From the NCBI RefSeq assembly GCF_937898475.1, contig NZ_CALEJS010000028.1, forward strand, positions 62,001-126,000: a stretch of DNA of 64,000 nucleotides, written 5' to 3'. The notes beneath the pieces were generated by a model. That model ran no database searches, was not told where the DNA came from, and saw only the letters and a program-made list of their open reading frames with translations. Below, in pieces: positions 8,002-17,670 of the stretch. Both the position numbers and the translations under genes were made by a program. Position 1 is the stretch's first letter; each line of letters begins with the position of its first letter. This DNA is from an uncultured Chitinophaga sp. (GTDB lineage: Bacteria; Bacteroidota; Bacteroidia; Chitinophagales; Chitinophagaceae).

Positions 8002-9306
8002 TTATTTGATTTGATTATAAGTGTTAGCAAGTTTATTGGTTGACGGCTCTTCTGTATATATCAGTTTAAAACGTGAAAGGTCGGGCCTGTGTTGTCGTTT
8101 TCGCTGCAATTCATACTCGTACAATAATTTTCCCAATGTCTTCATAAAAGGTTTCCCGATGTCGTTGTAATTATACCGTTCGCCTATGATGCCGTCTTTA
8201 TTTACATATACTGTTGCCGAAACCATGAATTCCACCTGGTTGGCGAAGTCCGCAATATATGCCACATCCGTTAAAAATCCATAAGCCCATCCGGGTTTAT
8301 TGAAAATGCGGATGCCGGGCGGTATCTGCAGGTGCCTGTCGCCTCCGAACAACAGGAATTTTACATATGCCGGGTAAAATTCTGCCGTGTCGTAAGCGGG
8401 GTAAGCTGCTTCTGCAGGCAGCTGTGACATGCACCTGTACAGAAATTCATAGTCGTCGTCAGTTAAACGGAAACGCCGTTCTTTTGTTACACTTTCCGGA
8501 AAAATTATGCTTCTCAGCAGCCTGTGTGCTTCTTCCAGGGGTAGCCGGTTGCGTTCAGAAAAATCCATGGGCCTGTTTACCAGTTCCCGGCGCCTGTTGT
8601 AATATGCCTTTCCGGCGCTATCGTGGCGGGGGCTGAAGGTGAGCCGGCTGTAACGGGGGGGCTGTGTATACAGCACCCGTCCCTGGTCTTCGAACCTGAC
8701 GGCATTGGTATGTCGTTCTTTTTCAGCTTCCAGCCACATCCCGGTACGGTGCCTGATCTGTGCGCCCCGGAAGCCTTTTTGCCGGAGGCGCTGATTGATC
8801 TCCTCCTGGCCCAGGAACTCATATAAACGGTTGAAGGCATCATTATCGCTCACCAGCAGGATCTTTTTAATATAATGGGCAATGCTGGGCAGTCCGTTTG
8901 GCGCGGTGGTATCGCGTTGTACGGCGGGGGTAATGCCTGCCAGGCTGTCTGAGAACATGGGGGTGTTGCGGCTAAGTCCTTCTATGTGAAGGTCATTCAG
9001 CTTTTCAAGGGCCAGGGCGGCGCCTGCCAGTTTTACGGTAGAAGCGGGGTAGAAGTATCGCCCCGCATCCACCCGGTAGCGGTAATCGCGGAAATGAGGG
9101 CGGTTCTGTGCATCCCGGTCTATACGGGTGTACATGATCTGCAGATGATAGGCGTCGGGGTCGGCAAAAACGGGGCCCAGCATGGCTGCATGTGCGTTCA
9201 GGAAGGTATCCAGAAAATTATCTGTAGCAGGATAACGGCGGGTTTGCATATATTTGTCGGTGTTGCAGGCAGATAGCAATATCAACCAAATTATGAAATA
9301 GCGCAT
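8002..9306 (-). CDS. Class A beta-lactamase-like serine hydrolase lipoprotein
   Basis: 434-aa lipoprotein (MRYFIIWLILLSAC lipobox) of the penicillin-binding/beta-lactamase fold. The SxxK tetrad is STVK (Ser89-Lys92), the SDN loop is SDND (153-156), and the third motif is probably KPGWAYGF, a KTG variant. Known relatives act as beta-lactamase-like enzymes or D,D-peptidases; a true antibiotic-resistance role cannot be claimed from these motifs, since the KTG box is replaced and the protein is long. It forms a probable two-gene unit with the DUF4397 lipoprotein. Confidence 0.8.
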   Translation of the reverse strand: MRYFIIWLILLSACNTDKYMQTRRYPATDNFLDTFLNAHAAMLGPVFADPDAYHLQIMYTRIDRDAQNRPHFRDYRYRVDAGRYFYPASTVKLAGAALALEKLNDLHIEGLSRNTPMFSDSLAGITPAVQRDTTAPNGLPSIAHYIKKILLVSDNDAFNRLYEFLGQEEINQRLRQKGFRGAQIRHRTGMWLEAEKERHTNAVRFEDQGRVLYTQPPRYSRLTFSPRHDSAGKAYYNRRRELVNRPMDFSERNRLPLEEAHRLLRSIIFPESVTKERRFRLTDDDYEFLYRCMSQLPAEAAYPAYDTAEFYPAYVKFLLFGGDRHLQIPPGIRIFNKPGWAYGFLTDVAYIADFANQVEFMVSATVYVNKDGIIGERYNYNDIGKPFMKTLGKLLYEYELQRKRQHRPDLSRFKLIYTEEPSTNKLANTYNQIK

Positions 9307-9358
9307 ATTCGTCAGATTGGATAAAAAAATAGCACAAAAGGCCCATTCTCGGTAAGGC

Positions 9359-9388
9359 TTTAATATATCAATTTAAATTCTATCTTTG
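9359..9388 (+). promoter_or_regulatory. Promoter of secDF
   Basis: TTTA, 18 nt, then TAtcTTTG (9381-9388): a near-perfect Bacteroidota -33/-7 pair about 35 bp upstream of the secDF start codon, followed by an A-rich leader. Confidence 0.65.
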
Positions 9389-9423
9389 CAACTCTTAAAA
9401 AAAATTTATAAACCCGAAAGTAT

Positions 9424-12400
9424 ATGCAATTAAAGGGACTGGTTAGAGTTTTTGCGGGCGCGCTTATCCTGATATCGCTGTACCAATTGTCCTTTACGTT
9501 CCTGGTACGTAACTACGATAAGAAGGTGGCATTGCAGGCAAAAAACGATGTGACCAAGCAAAATCCTACACCTGAGCAAAAATATCCGGGCAACAAAGAG
9601 CAGCAGGCTTTTTACCAGGATACACTGAACGATCTCGTTAAGTTAAGAAGGCAGGAAATCCTGGACAGCGTTGGCAATAAGCAGATTGCCGGCTTTCCGT
9701 GGTATACTACCTATACCAAAGCAAAGGAAAAAGAGCTGAACCTGGGTCTTGACCTACAGGGTGGTATGAACGTAGTGCTCGAAGTGAGTGTTGAAGACGT
9801 TATCCGTGCGCTGAGCAATAATTCCAAGGATCCCGCCTTTAACAAGGCCCTGGAGCTGGCAAAACAGCGTAAAAAGACCAGCCAATCCGATTTCGTGTCC
9901 CTTTTCGGAGCGGCTTATGAAGAAGTACAGCCCAGTGGCCGTTTGTCTGCTATCTTCGGTAACGCTAACCAGAAAGACATCAATTTTAATTCAACTAACC
10001 AGCAGGTGCTCAACGTGATCCGCGGTGAGGCCGGGGCTGCTATCAAGAATACCTACCTGGTACTGCAGAAACGTATTGACAAGTTCGGCGTTGCGCAGCC
10101 TAATATCAGCCTGGACGCCAATAAGGGGATCATCTCCGTGGAACTGGCAGGGGTTGACAACCCGGACAGGGTAAGAAGATACCTGCAGGCCAGCGCCAAC
10201 CTGGAATTCCGGGAAACCTACCGTAACCAGGAATTTGCCAGCGAAGTGCTCCAGCCCATGAACGAGGCCCTGAAGGCTGCCCTGGGCGGTAAAGCCGGCG
10301 TAGATTCCGCAACGGATGCTGCCGTTCTTGCTGCCGCCGCTGCCGATACTGCTGCCAAAGCAACATCAGACACTTCACAGACCGGCAGTCTGGCCAGCTA
10401 CCTGTCAGACAGCGCTAAAGGCAAAAAGGCCGATTCTGCTAAAACCCAGCAGGAACTGCAGGCCGAATTTGCCAAAACCAACCCGCTTTTCACCGTACTG
10501 TATCCTAACATTTCCAGGGATGGCCAACTCCAGATCGGCCCCGTGGTAGGTTTTATACAGCCTAAAGATACCGCAACCTTCCACCGCTACCTGCGCATAC
10601 CCGCTGTAAAGAGCGTACTGCCTAAAGATGTGGTGTTTGTATACGGACAGGAAAACAGGGAAGACAGGAACGCTGCCGTTCCGGTGTATGCCATCAAAGT
10701 GAACCCTACCAATCCCGAGCCTGAAGTGAGCGGTACAACCGTGATAGACGCCCGCCAGGACTATGATCAGAACGGTTCTCCCGAGGTGAGCATGACCATG
10801 GACAACGAAGGCGCCCGGAAGTGGAGGAAAATGACCGGCAGGCTGGCTCCCGCCAACCCGAGCGACGAAAGAACCCTTAACTTCGTAGCGGTGGTGCTGG
10901 ACAATATCGTGTATTCCGCTCCTTCCATCCGCGGGGAGATCCCCGGAGGACGTTCTTCTATCAGCGGTAGCTTTACCGTGGAAGAAGCAACGGATCTGGC
11001 TAATATCCTGAAATCAGGTAAAATGCCTGCTCCTGCCCGTATCGTGCAGGAACAGATCGTAGGTCCCACCCTCGGTGCTGAATCTATCGCTGCCGGCGCT
11101 AAATCATTCGCTATCTCTTTTGCTATCATATTCATATTGATGCTGGTATACTACAACACGGGTGGTTGGGTAGCCAATATCGCACTGATCCTTAACCTGC
11201 TGTTCACCGTTGGTATCCTGGCTTCCCTGGGCGCTACGCTCACTATGCCTGGTATCGCCGGTCTGGTATTGACCATCGGTATGGCTGTGGATACGAATGT
11301 GATCATATTTGAAAGGATCAAGGATGAGCTGAGCCGGGGTAAATCGTACCAGCAGGCGATAGAAGACGGTTACAAACGTTCTTATGCGCCTGTGCTGGAT
11401 GGTCACATTACCTCGCTGCTGACCGCTGTCATCCTGTTCTATTTCGGTTTAGGTCCTGTACTGGGCTTTGCCACTACCCAGATCATCGGTCTGTTATTGT
11501 CCCTGTTCTGCGGTATCCTGGTATCCCGTATGGTTACTGACTGGTGGACTAACAAGAAAAGGCACTTTGAATATTTTACGCCTGTTTCCCGCCGCATCTT
11601 CAAGCACGCTAATTTCGATTTCGTAGGAAAAAGGAAGATCGCGTACGCTATCTCTGCTGTGGTAATGGTGATGGGTGTAGCATCTTTCTTCCATGGCTTC
11701 AACCACGGTATCGACTTTTCCGGTGGCCGTAGCTTTACCATCCGCTTTGAAAAGCCCGTGAACGAGGGTGAAGTGCGTCAGGAGCTTCAACGCGTGTTTG
11801 GCTCTGAGCCTTATGTGAAGACGATCGGTGGCAGCAACAACCAGCTGAACATCACCACTGCCTATAAAGTAGACGAGCAAGGTATAGAAGTTGACAAGGA
11901 AGTAACACAGAAACTCTTCGATGGCCTGAAGAAATACTACGAGGCCGGTGTAAACTATGATAATTTTGTAAACCGCTATATTGTTGGTTCACAAACCGTA
12001 TCGCCCACCATCTCCGACGATCTTCGTGCAGGCGCGATTAAAGCTACTGTGCTCTCCCTGATAGTGATCTTCCTGTACATACTGCTCCGCTTCAGCAAAT
12101 GGCAATATTCTATCGGTACTGTCTTCTCGCTGTTGCACGACGTACTGGTTACGCTGGCGGTATTCTCTTTCTGTAAGGACATTGTGCCTTTCACCCTGGA
12201 GATTGACCAGCACTTTATTGCGGCTATCCTGACAGTGATCGGTTTCTCTATGAACGATACCGTGATCGTGTTTGACCGTATCCGCGAATACTTCCGCGAG
12301 AACAAGGGTGCAGACAGGGACAGCACTATCAACAAAGCCATCAATGTTACGCTGAGCCGTACCATTATGACTTCATTGACCGTGTTCCTGACTATCCTGA

Positions 12401-12606
12401 TCCTCTTCGTGTTTGGCGGTGAGGTAACCCGTGGTTTTGCTTTTGCAATGCTGATCGGTGTGCTGACCGGTACTTACTCTTCCATCTTTGTAGCTGCACC
12501 TGTACTGGTGGACTTCGACCGGAATAACCAGCTGGCTAATGAAGGGGAGGCGATACCTGCCAAAAAGGTTACGCCGCCTGCTGCAGCCACAACGGTTAAG
12601 AAATAG
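9424..12606 (+). CDS. secDF: Protein translocase subunit SecDF (natural fusion)
   Basis: 1060-aa fusion of SecD and SecF, the RND-like partner of SecYEG that uses the proton gradient to pull preproteins across the inner membrane. The SecD part has an N-terminal helix, a large P1 periplasmic domain interrupted by an Ala/Thr/Ser-rich insert (about residues 290-345), DLGLDLQGGMN near 110, and the GMAVDTNVIIFERIKDE helix. The SecF part begins near residue 720 with HGIDFSGGRSF and ends with IGFSMNDTVIVFDRIRE. The fused form is normal for Bacteroidota. A hairpin terminator follows. Confidence 0.97.
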   Translation: MQLKGLVRVFAGALILISLYQLSFTFLVRNYDKKVALQAKNDVTKQNPTPEQKYPGNKEQQAFYQDTLNDLVKLRRQEILDSVGNKQIAGFPWYTTYTKAKEKELNLGLDLQGGMNVVLEVSVEDVIRALSNNSKDPAFNKALELAKQRKKTSQSDFVSLFGAAYEEVQPSGRLSAIFGNANQKDINFNSTNQQVLNVIRGEAGAAIKNTYLVLQKRIDKFGVAQPNISLDANKGIISVELAGVDNPDRVRRYLQASANLEFRETYRNQEFASEVLQPMNEALKAALGGKAGVDSATDAAVLAAAAADTAAKATSDTSQTGSLASYLSDSAKGKKADSAKTQQELQAEFAKTNPLFTVLYPNISRDGQLQIGPVVGFIQPKDTATFHRYLRIPAVKSVLPKDVVFVYGQENREDRNAAVPVYAIKVNPTNPEPEVSGTTVIDARQDYDQNGSPEVSMTMDNEGARKWRKMTGRLAPANPSDERTLNFVAVVLDNIVYSAPSIRGEIPGGRSSISGSFTVEEATDLANILKSGKMPAPARIVQEQIVGPTLGAESIAAGAKSFAISFAIIFILMLVYYNTGGWVANIALILNLLFTVGILASLGATLTMPGIAGLVLTIGMAVDTNVIIFERIKDELSRGKSYQQAIEDGYKRSYAPVLDGHITSLLTAVILFYFGLGPVLGFATTQIIGLLLSLFCGILVSRMVTDWWTNKKRHFEYFTPVSRRIFKHANFDFVGKRKIAYAISAVVMVMGVASFFHGFNHGIDFSGGRSFTIRFEKPVNEGEVRQELQRVFGSEPYVKTIGGSNNQLNITTAYKVDEQGIEVDKEVTQKLFDGLKKYYEAGVNYDNFVNRYIVGSQTVSPTISDDLRAGAIKATVLSLIVIFLYILLRFSKWQYSIGTVFSLLHDVLVTLAVFSFCKDIVPFTLEIDQHFIAAILTVIGFSMNDTVIVFDRIREYFRENKGADRDSTINKAINVTLSRTIMTSLTVFLTILILFVFGGEVTRGFAFAMLIGVLTGTYSSIFVAAPVLVDFDRNNQLANEGEAIPAKKVTPPAAATTVKK

Positions 12607-12629
12607 TGTTCAATTAAATGTTTGATAAG

Positions 12630-12665
12630 AAAAAAGGTCCGGCTTCGTTCCGGACCTTTTCTTTT
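12630..12665 (+). terminator. Intrinsic terminator of secDF
   Basis: An 11-bp stem AAAAGGTCCGG / CCGGACCTTTT with a 7-nt loop, followed by CTTTT, about 25 bp past the secDF stop. It is A-rich before and T-rich after, so it may work in both directions and also serve the convergent GH5 gene. Confidence 0.85.
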
Positions 12666-12797
12666 GGGTAGGAATGCAGCAATACGCTTGTTTCCGTCCG
12701 TAAAAGAATGGTTCTTGACTATGAAATATAAAAGATGCGCGGATGTATTTACCGCGGCTGCCTCCGAATTTGTCTCTTAGCCCGTGGATGGCTTTCA

Positions 12798-13913
12798 TCA
12801 CTTCACCAACGCCTTCAGTAATCCCTTATCCAACTCGCCGTCATCCCCCACAAATCCAAACCCTTTGCTCTTATAATTCCAGTTACTCCAGGCAATGCCA
12901 TTCTTCTCCAACACTTTCCTTACATCCTTGTACCAGCGCAACCTGTCCTTTCTGGGTACTGTATTCAGGCATCCCCATTCCCCGCAGTAAAGCGGTAACT
13001 GTAGTTTCTTTGCGAGTTGTATGGCAGGCTGCATCTGCGCTTCCATGAGCGCTGTATTATAGGGCTGGTCGCTGCCCGGCAGCAGGTTCCGGATAGAGGC
13101 AGGCAGGGCGTCCAGTTCTTTTTGGGTAATAGTAGGGCCCGGATAATGTACAGGCCCATCATAATCCCGTATTTTGGTCCAGCTGGCCATATGGTGTGTG
13201 AGGTAGAAGGGGTTATAATAGTGGAAACTGAGCATGATATGCTTATCATGCTCCGGCACTTTCAGTGCTGCAAAGGTGTTGACAGACTGCCATTTGTTGC
13301 TTCCTATAATGATCACCCGCTCGGGTTCTTTTTCGCGGATCACCTGTATGCCACGGGCCAGCAGCTCATTCCACTGTTCGGCGCTGTCTGCAACGGGCTC
13401 GTTCATCAGTTCATAGGCCAGCATAGTAACAGGATATCTTTTCAGTTCCGCGCTCAGCTCACGCCAGCATTGCAGGAAGCGTTCCTGTGCCTCGGGCTTT
13501 GTCCACAGTGGCTTTTCACGGGCATTGAAGTGATGGCTGCGCAGGATGTGCAGGTCTACTACGGCACTCAGGCGGTGCAGGTAGCACCATTGTAACGCAT
13601 CGTGTAAGAGCTGAAAGCCCTCTTTTACTGGTTGATTCTTTTCATTCCATAATTGCTCTTCATCTACCGGTATACGGATATGATCAAAGCCATGGGATGC
13701 AATGGCCTTCACATCTTTTTCTGTAAAAAAGGCTGCCCGGTCTTTTCCCCGCCGTGTGCTCTGCGACAACCAGTGGCTGATATTCGTGCCCCGTTTCAGA
13801 CGGAAGCTGGCGGGCTGACCATTGTTTTCCTGCGCCAGCAGGCCCTGGGGAACAACAGCGGTTATTGCCAGCAAAAACACAGCAAAGTATAAGATGGCTT
13901 TTCTGCGTATCAT
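12798..13913 (-). CDS. Secreted glycoside hydrolase family 5 (cellulase-like)
   Basis: 371-aa GH5 TIM barrel with an N-terminal signal peptide (cleavage near LLAQEN). The acid/base is Glu172 in YELMNEP and the nucleophile Glu312 in LYCGEWGC. HIRIPVDE, VVDLHIL and SFHYYNP are further family positions. Substrate is a beta-linked glucan or mannan; the subfamily cannot be told. It lies 33 bp downstream of the SNF2 helicase gene, but a functional link is unlikely. Confidence 0.9.
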   Translation of the reverse strand: MIRRKAILYFAVFLLAITAVVPQGLLAQENNGQPASFRLKRGTNISHWLSQSTRRGKDRAAFFTEKDVKAIASHGFDHIRIPVDEEQLWNEKNQPVKEGFQLLHDALQWCYLHRLSAVVDLHILRSHHFNAREKPLWTKPEAQERFLQCWRELSAELKRYPVTMLAYELMNEPVADSAEQWNELLARGIQVIREKEPERVIIIGSNKWQSVNTFAALKVPEHDKHIMLSFHYYNPFYLTHHMASWTKIRDYDGPVHYPGPTITQKELDALPASIRNLLPGSDQPYNTALMEAQMQPAIQLAKKLQLPLYCGEWGCLNTVPRKDRLRWYKDVRKVLEKNGIAWSNWNYKSKGFGFVGDDGELDKGLLKALVK

Positions 13914-13946
13914 AGGGAGTATTTAGTGCTTATAATTTACCTCAAT

Positions 13947-16844
13947 TTAGCTAAACAGGAAAGCGATATCCTCTTCTGTCAGCTTTTTCATGAACCCGGT
14001 CTCTTCACTGATCAGGTCATCTGCGATCATCTGTTTCCGTTGCTGCAGGGCCAGTATCTTTTCTTCTACAGAGTCTTTACAGATCATCTTGTAGGCAAAT
14101 ACCTTGTTCTGTTGCCCGATGCGGTGTGTACGGTCTATGGCCTGCTGTTCTGCGGCCGGGTTCCACCATGGGTCTACCAGATATACGTAATCGGCGGCGG
14201 TAAGGGTTAACCCTACGCCACCTGCTTTCAGGCTGATCAGGAATACCCGCTGGCTTTCGTCCTGCTGGAAGCGGGCCACCAGTTCCTGCCGGGTTTCTGC
14301 CTTGGTGCCGCCATCCAGGTAAAGGAAGGGGATGCCTGCGGCGTTCATTGCCTGGGAGATCAACTGTAGCATGCCGGTGAATTGTGAGAATACCAGCACT
14401 TTATGCGTACCTGTATTGTCAACGATCTCCCGCATCAGCTCATCCAGTTTTACAGCGCTGGTAATACCGCCGGCCTGTTCTCCAATGAGTTGGGGGGCAT
14501 TACACACCTGTCGCAATCGGGTGAGGCCTTCCAGGATGTAGATGGCGCTGGCAGCCAGGCCCTCTTCCTGTATCCTGTTCATGAGCTTTTCTTTGTAAAG
14601 TGCCTTTACCTGGTTGTACACCTGGCGTTGTTCATCGCCCATTTCGCACCACATGATGATCTCCGTTTTATCGGGCAGGTCTTTGGCGATCTGCTCCTTG
14701 GTACGCCGCAGCATAAAGGGATAGATCATCTTCCGCAGATCAGCCGCTTTACTGCCATCGGCATATTTGTCGATCGGCATGGCGAACTCTGTTCTGAAGA
14801 AGTGCTGGTTGCCTAGCAGTCCGGGGTTGGCAAAGTTCATCTGTGCGTACAGGTCCATGGTGTTGTTCTGGATAGGCGTACCACTCAGTATCAGCCGGTT
14901 GCGGCATTGCAGTACCTGCAGCGCGCGGGTAGTGAGTGAAGCCGGATTCTTGATCACCTGGCTTTCATCCAGCACCACATAGCCGAATACAAAGCGGGAA
15001 AAGGCCGCTGCATCACTGCGCACCGTACCGTAACTGGTGATGATCAGCTGTTGCTGCCGCCATTCCTGTTCGTTGAAACTTCTGCCCGGGCCATGATAGA
15101 TGGTATAGCGCATGCCCGGCGCAAACTTCTGCAGTTCGCTTTCCCAGTTATAGATGAGCGAGGTGGGGCATACCACCAGCTGTGTTTCACCGGGATATTT
15201 TTCACATACATGTTGTAAAAAGGTGATGGTCTGCAAGGTTTTACCGAGCCCCATATCATCTGCCAGGCAGCCGCCCCACTGCATTTCATCCAGGAGGCAC
15301 ATCCACTCAAAGCCCGCCTTCTGGTAATCGCGCAGCTGTGCCTGTATGGCAGCGGGTACAGGGAAATGTTGCTGCTGCAGGCGTTCCCATTTCTGCCGTA
15401 CGCTTTCCCTGGCGGTAGTTTCCGGCGCATCCAGTACTTCCTGTAAGAGGGTGAAGTGCAGGCTGGAGAGCCGCAGCTGGTCTTTCTGTACCTGGCCCAG
15501 TTTCCACAGCAGGGCGTATTTCTGCTGCCAGTCTTCCGGAATAACGCCGATGGTGCCGTCTTTTAACAGCAGGTGCGGCTGCCGGTGCAGCAGGGCTTTT
15601 TGTATATCACTCAACGGCACTTCCAGTTCGCCGTACTTTACTTTTACGTTGAGGTCCAGCCAGTCTTTACCGTCATTGCGCCAGCGTATATCCATGACGG
15701 GTATATTGGTGTTGTAGCGGAAATGCTTCAGCTCATCCATCCCGTATACGCCAATGTTACGGTCCGTCAGTTTGCGGTAGCATTTCACCAGCCACTGGCT
15801 TTTTTCTGCTTCTGCAAAAGAGAGGTAGAAGTAATCATTACGCTGCTGGGCAAAACGGGGATGCAGTCCACGCACAAAAGCCGTCATATCTTTTTCAATT
15901 TCCAGGTGGCGTTTGATCTCGTACTGCACATCGCCTTCGGTGATCCATACCACGGGCGAGGCCGAAGCATCCAGCGTAAAGCGGTCGTACTGCCACTGTA
16001 TGCGCAGCATGAGGAAGGCGTTGTTCAGCTCACTCAGCCATATATTACATTGTGGCGGTGTATCTATCTCTTCTTTGGTAAGCAGTATGTTCTTGTTAAC
16101 GGGATAGCCTGCTGCCAGCGCGGTTAAGGTATGCTGCAGGAAAGCGCCTTCCTGACCTCCCGGCACATCCATGTATCCTGCCGGAAACTGTTGCAGTGTT
16201 TGTGCATCGGCAGGGGAGAGGATGAACAGTTCACCCCGGCTGCGTAGCAGGAAGCCGTATTGTTCAAACTCAGACAAGGGCCAGGCCTGCCCGTTGATGG
16301 TAACAAAGGCCAGCAGCCGTAGCTGGCCGCTTTCTGTGCGCACCAGCTCAAAGGATAATAACGGCGTATAATTATTGACGGTAACCGGTCGTATCTTCTT
16401 TTCCAGCGAGCTTTCTGTTACCTGGCAGTACCAGGGCAGGAGGGGTGTGAGCGGCCGCAATTGCTGCAGGGTATGATACAGGTATTGCTGCATTCCTTCC
16501 TGTACAAATTGCTGGAGGGTCTGGTGTTTCACCGGAGCTGCCAGGAATTTTTCTTTCAGCTGCAGTTCCTTATGCACCATTGCTTCCTGGGTGCAGGGCA
16601 GCAGCAGGTGTTGTACGCCCGCGGGTAATGTATTGAATATGGAAAGCGATTTCTTATCGTTCAGCGGCATGCGTTGGCACTTACGCTCGTCATTCACCAT
16701 CTTTATCAGTGCCGCGCTGATTTTCAGCGCCGGTGTAGCAGCATTGTCCAGTTCGAGCAGCAATACCGGCGTTACTGCCTGTTTGCCTGCACCTTCTGTA
16801 ATGATAATGGTTTTTCCTGTAGGATCTTTTTTACCTGTAGCCAT
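13947..16844 (-). CDS. SNF2/RapA-family DEAD-like helicase
   Basis: 965-aa SNF2-type ATPase. ATG 16844 (MATGKK) is chosen over an upstream in-frame GTG at 16871. The N-terminal half (about 500 residues) is a poorly recognisable domain typical of bacterial SNF2 proteins. The core has Walker A DDMGLGKT (near 530), a DExx box written DESQ instead of DEAH/DEAQ, motif III SGTPIQNN, and the C-terminal helicase motifs SLKAGGVGLTLTAAD and QAIDRTHRIGQ. It probably remodels protein-DNA complexes or RNA polymerase. The gene follows coaE by about 33 bp. Confidence 0.9.
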   Translation of the reverse strand: MATGKKDPTGKTIIITEGAGKQAVTPVLLLELDNAATPALKISAALIKMVNDERKCQRMPLNDKKSLSIFNTLPAGVQHLLLPCTQEAMVHKELQLKEKFLAAPVKHQTLQQFVQEGMQQYLYHTLQQLRPLTPLLPWYCQVTESSLEKKIRPVTVNNYTPLLSFELVRTESGQLRLLAFVTINGQAWPLSEFEQYGFLLRSRGELFILSPADAQTLQQFPAGYMDVPGGQEGAFLQHTLTALAAGYPVNKNILLTKEEIDTPPQCNIWLSELNNAFLMLRIQWQYDRFTLDASASPVVWITEGDVQYEIKRHLEIEKDMTAFVRGLHPRFAQQRNDYFYLSFAEAEKSQWLVKCYRKLTDRNIGVYGMDELKHFRYNTNIPVMDIRWRNDGKDWLDLNVKVKYGELEVPLSDIQKALLHRQPHLLLKDGTIGVIPEDWQQKYALLWKLGQVQKDQLRLSSLHFTLLQEVLDAPETTARESVRQKWERLQQQHFPVPAAIQAQLRDYQKAGFEWMCLLDEMQWGGCLADDMGLGKTLQTITFLQHVCEKYPGETQLVVCPTSLIYNWESELQKFAPGMRYTIYHGPGRSFNEQEWRQQQLIITSYGTVRSDAAAFSRFVFGYVVLDESQVIKNPASLTTRALQVLQCRNRLILSGTPIQNNTMDLYAQMNFANPGLLGNQHFFRTEFAMPIDKYADGSKAADLRKMIYPFMLRRTKEQIAKDLPDKTEIIMWCEMGDEQRQVYNQVKALYKEKLMNRIQEEGLAASAIYILEGLTRLRQVCNAPQLIGEQAGGITSAVKLDELMREIVDNTGTHKVLVFSQFTGMLQLISQAMNAAGIPFLYLDGGTKAETRQELVARFQQDESQRVFLISLKAGGVGLTLTAADYVYLVDPWWNPAAEQQAIDRTHRIGQQNKVFAYKMICKDSVEEKILALQQRKQMIADDLISEETGFMKKLTEEDIAFLFS

Positions 16845-16877
16845 GGTTTTTTCTGTATACACTCCAATCACTAGCAG

Positions 16878-17468
16878 CTAGCGGCTAATAACCAACAGTT
16901 CTTCATGTAATCTGAGCACCTGCGGTATTACCATCTGCTGCTCATCGTTATAAATAATGTAATCGCACAAACGCATTTTGACGGTTTCGTCCATCTGTTT
17001 GTACATCCGTGCCAGTATATCATTGCGGCTGGCCTTATCGCGGTGCATGGCGCGCTGCAGCCGCAATGGCTGGGGGGCAGATACGCCGATGATCTTGTCA
17101 AGGTAGTGAAAGGCTTCTGATTCAAACAATAGCGCAGCTTCTTTCAGTACATAGGGCGCCTGCTGCCGCGATGCCCAGGCTTCAGCATCGCGGATGGTGG
17201 CGGGGTGTACCAGTGAGTTCAGCAGCTGCAGTTTATCCTGGTCATTGAATACGATATTCCCTAAACGCTGCCGGTTTAGCAGGTCCTGGCTGTCGTAGAT
17301 GTCAGATCCGAAATGATGTTTCACCTGTTCTTTCAGATCGGGGTCCCTGTTCATGATATCTTTTGCCATGGTATCAGCATAATACACAGGGATGCCCAGT
17401 AGCTCGAATATGCGGCAGACGGTTGTTTTTCCGGAACCGATGCCGCCGGTGATTCCTACTTTTAACAT
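16878..17468 (-). CDS. coaE: Dephospho-CoA kinase
   Basis: 196 aa. Last step of coenzyme A synthesis: phosphorylation of the 3'-OH of dephospho-CoA by ATP. P-loop GGIGSGKT (8-15), the acidic YYADTMAKDIM segment and the lid-like LQRAMHRDKASR fit the family, and the length is normal. It sits in the nusB - DUF1573 - yajC - coaE order common in Bacteroidota, but separated from yajC by a repeat and a terminator, so it probably has its own promoter. Confidence 0.95.
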   Translation of the reverse strand: MLKVGITGGIGSGKTTVCRIFELLGIPVYYADTMAKDIMNRDPDLKEQVKHHFGSDIYDSQDLLNRQRLGNIVFNDQDKLQLLNSLVHPATIRDAEAWASRQQAPYVLKEAALLFESEAFHYLDKIIGVSAPQPLRLQRAMHRDKASRNDILARMYKQMDETVKMRLCDYIIYNDEQQMVIPQVLRLHEELLVISR

Positions 17469-17483
17469 GCCGCCAAGATACTA

Positions 17484-17668
17484 AAGTTTGAGGTTTGAAG
17501 TTTGGCGTTTGAGGTTTGTCAGATGTTTGAAGTTGAGAAGGAGTGGTCAGTGTTCAAAGAAAAGTCCCGCCCGGCTAACCGGAACGGGACAACTATCTTA
17601 TTAGTTTAGAGGGCCTGAAGACCTGACTTTTCACTTTTAACGAACGTCAGACTTCAAACCTCAAACTT
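17484..17668. repeat. Palindromic repeat, TTTGAGG family, copy 2
   Basis: The 19-nt arms at 17486-17504 and 17648-17666 are reverse complements with one mismatch (GTTTGAGGTTTGAAGT.TG). Between them are further TTTGAGG/TTTGAAG units and a GC-rich hairpin. The element fills the yajC-coaE gap. Confidence 0.8.
17557..17590 (-). terminator. Intrinsic terminator downstream of yajC
   Basis: On the minus strand the stem GTCCCG(tt)CCGG / CCGG(g)CGGGAC is followed by TTTTCTTT. It lies about 80 bp past the yajC stop, inside the dispersed repeat. Confidence 0.75.
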
Positions 17669-17670
17669 TT

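Noticed and set aside
8002..9306. Beta-lactamase antibiotic-resistance gene
   Set aside because: SxxK and SDN motifs are present, but the KTG box is replaced and the protein is much longer; only a serine hydrolase call is supported.
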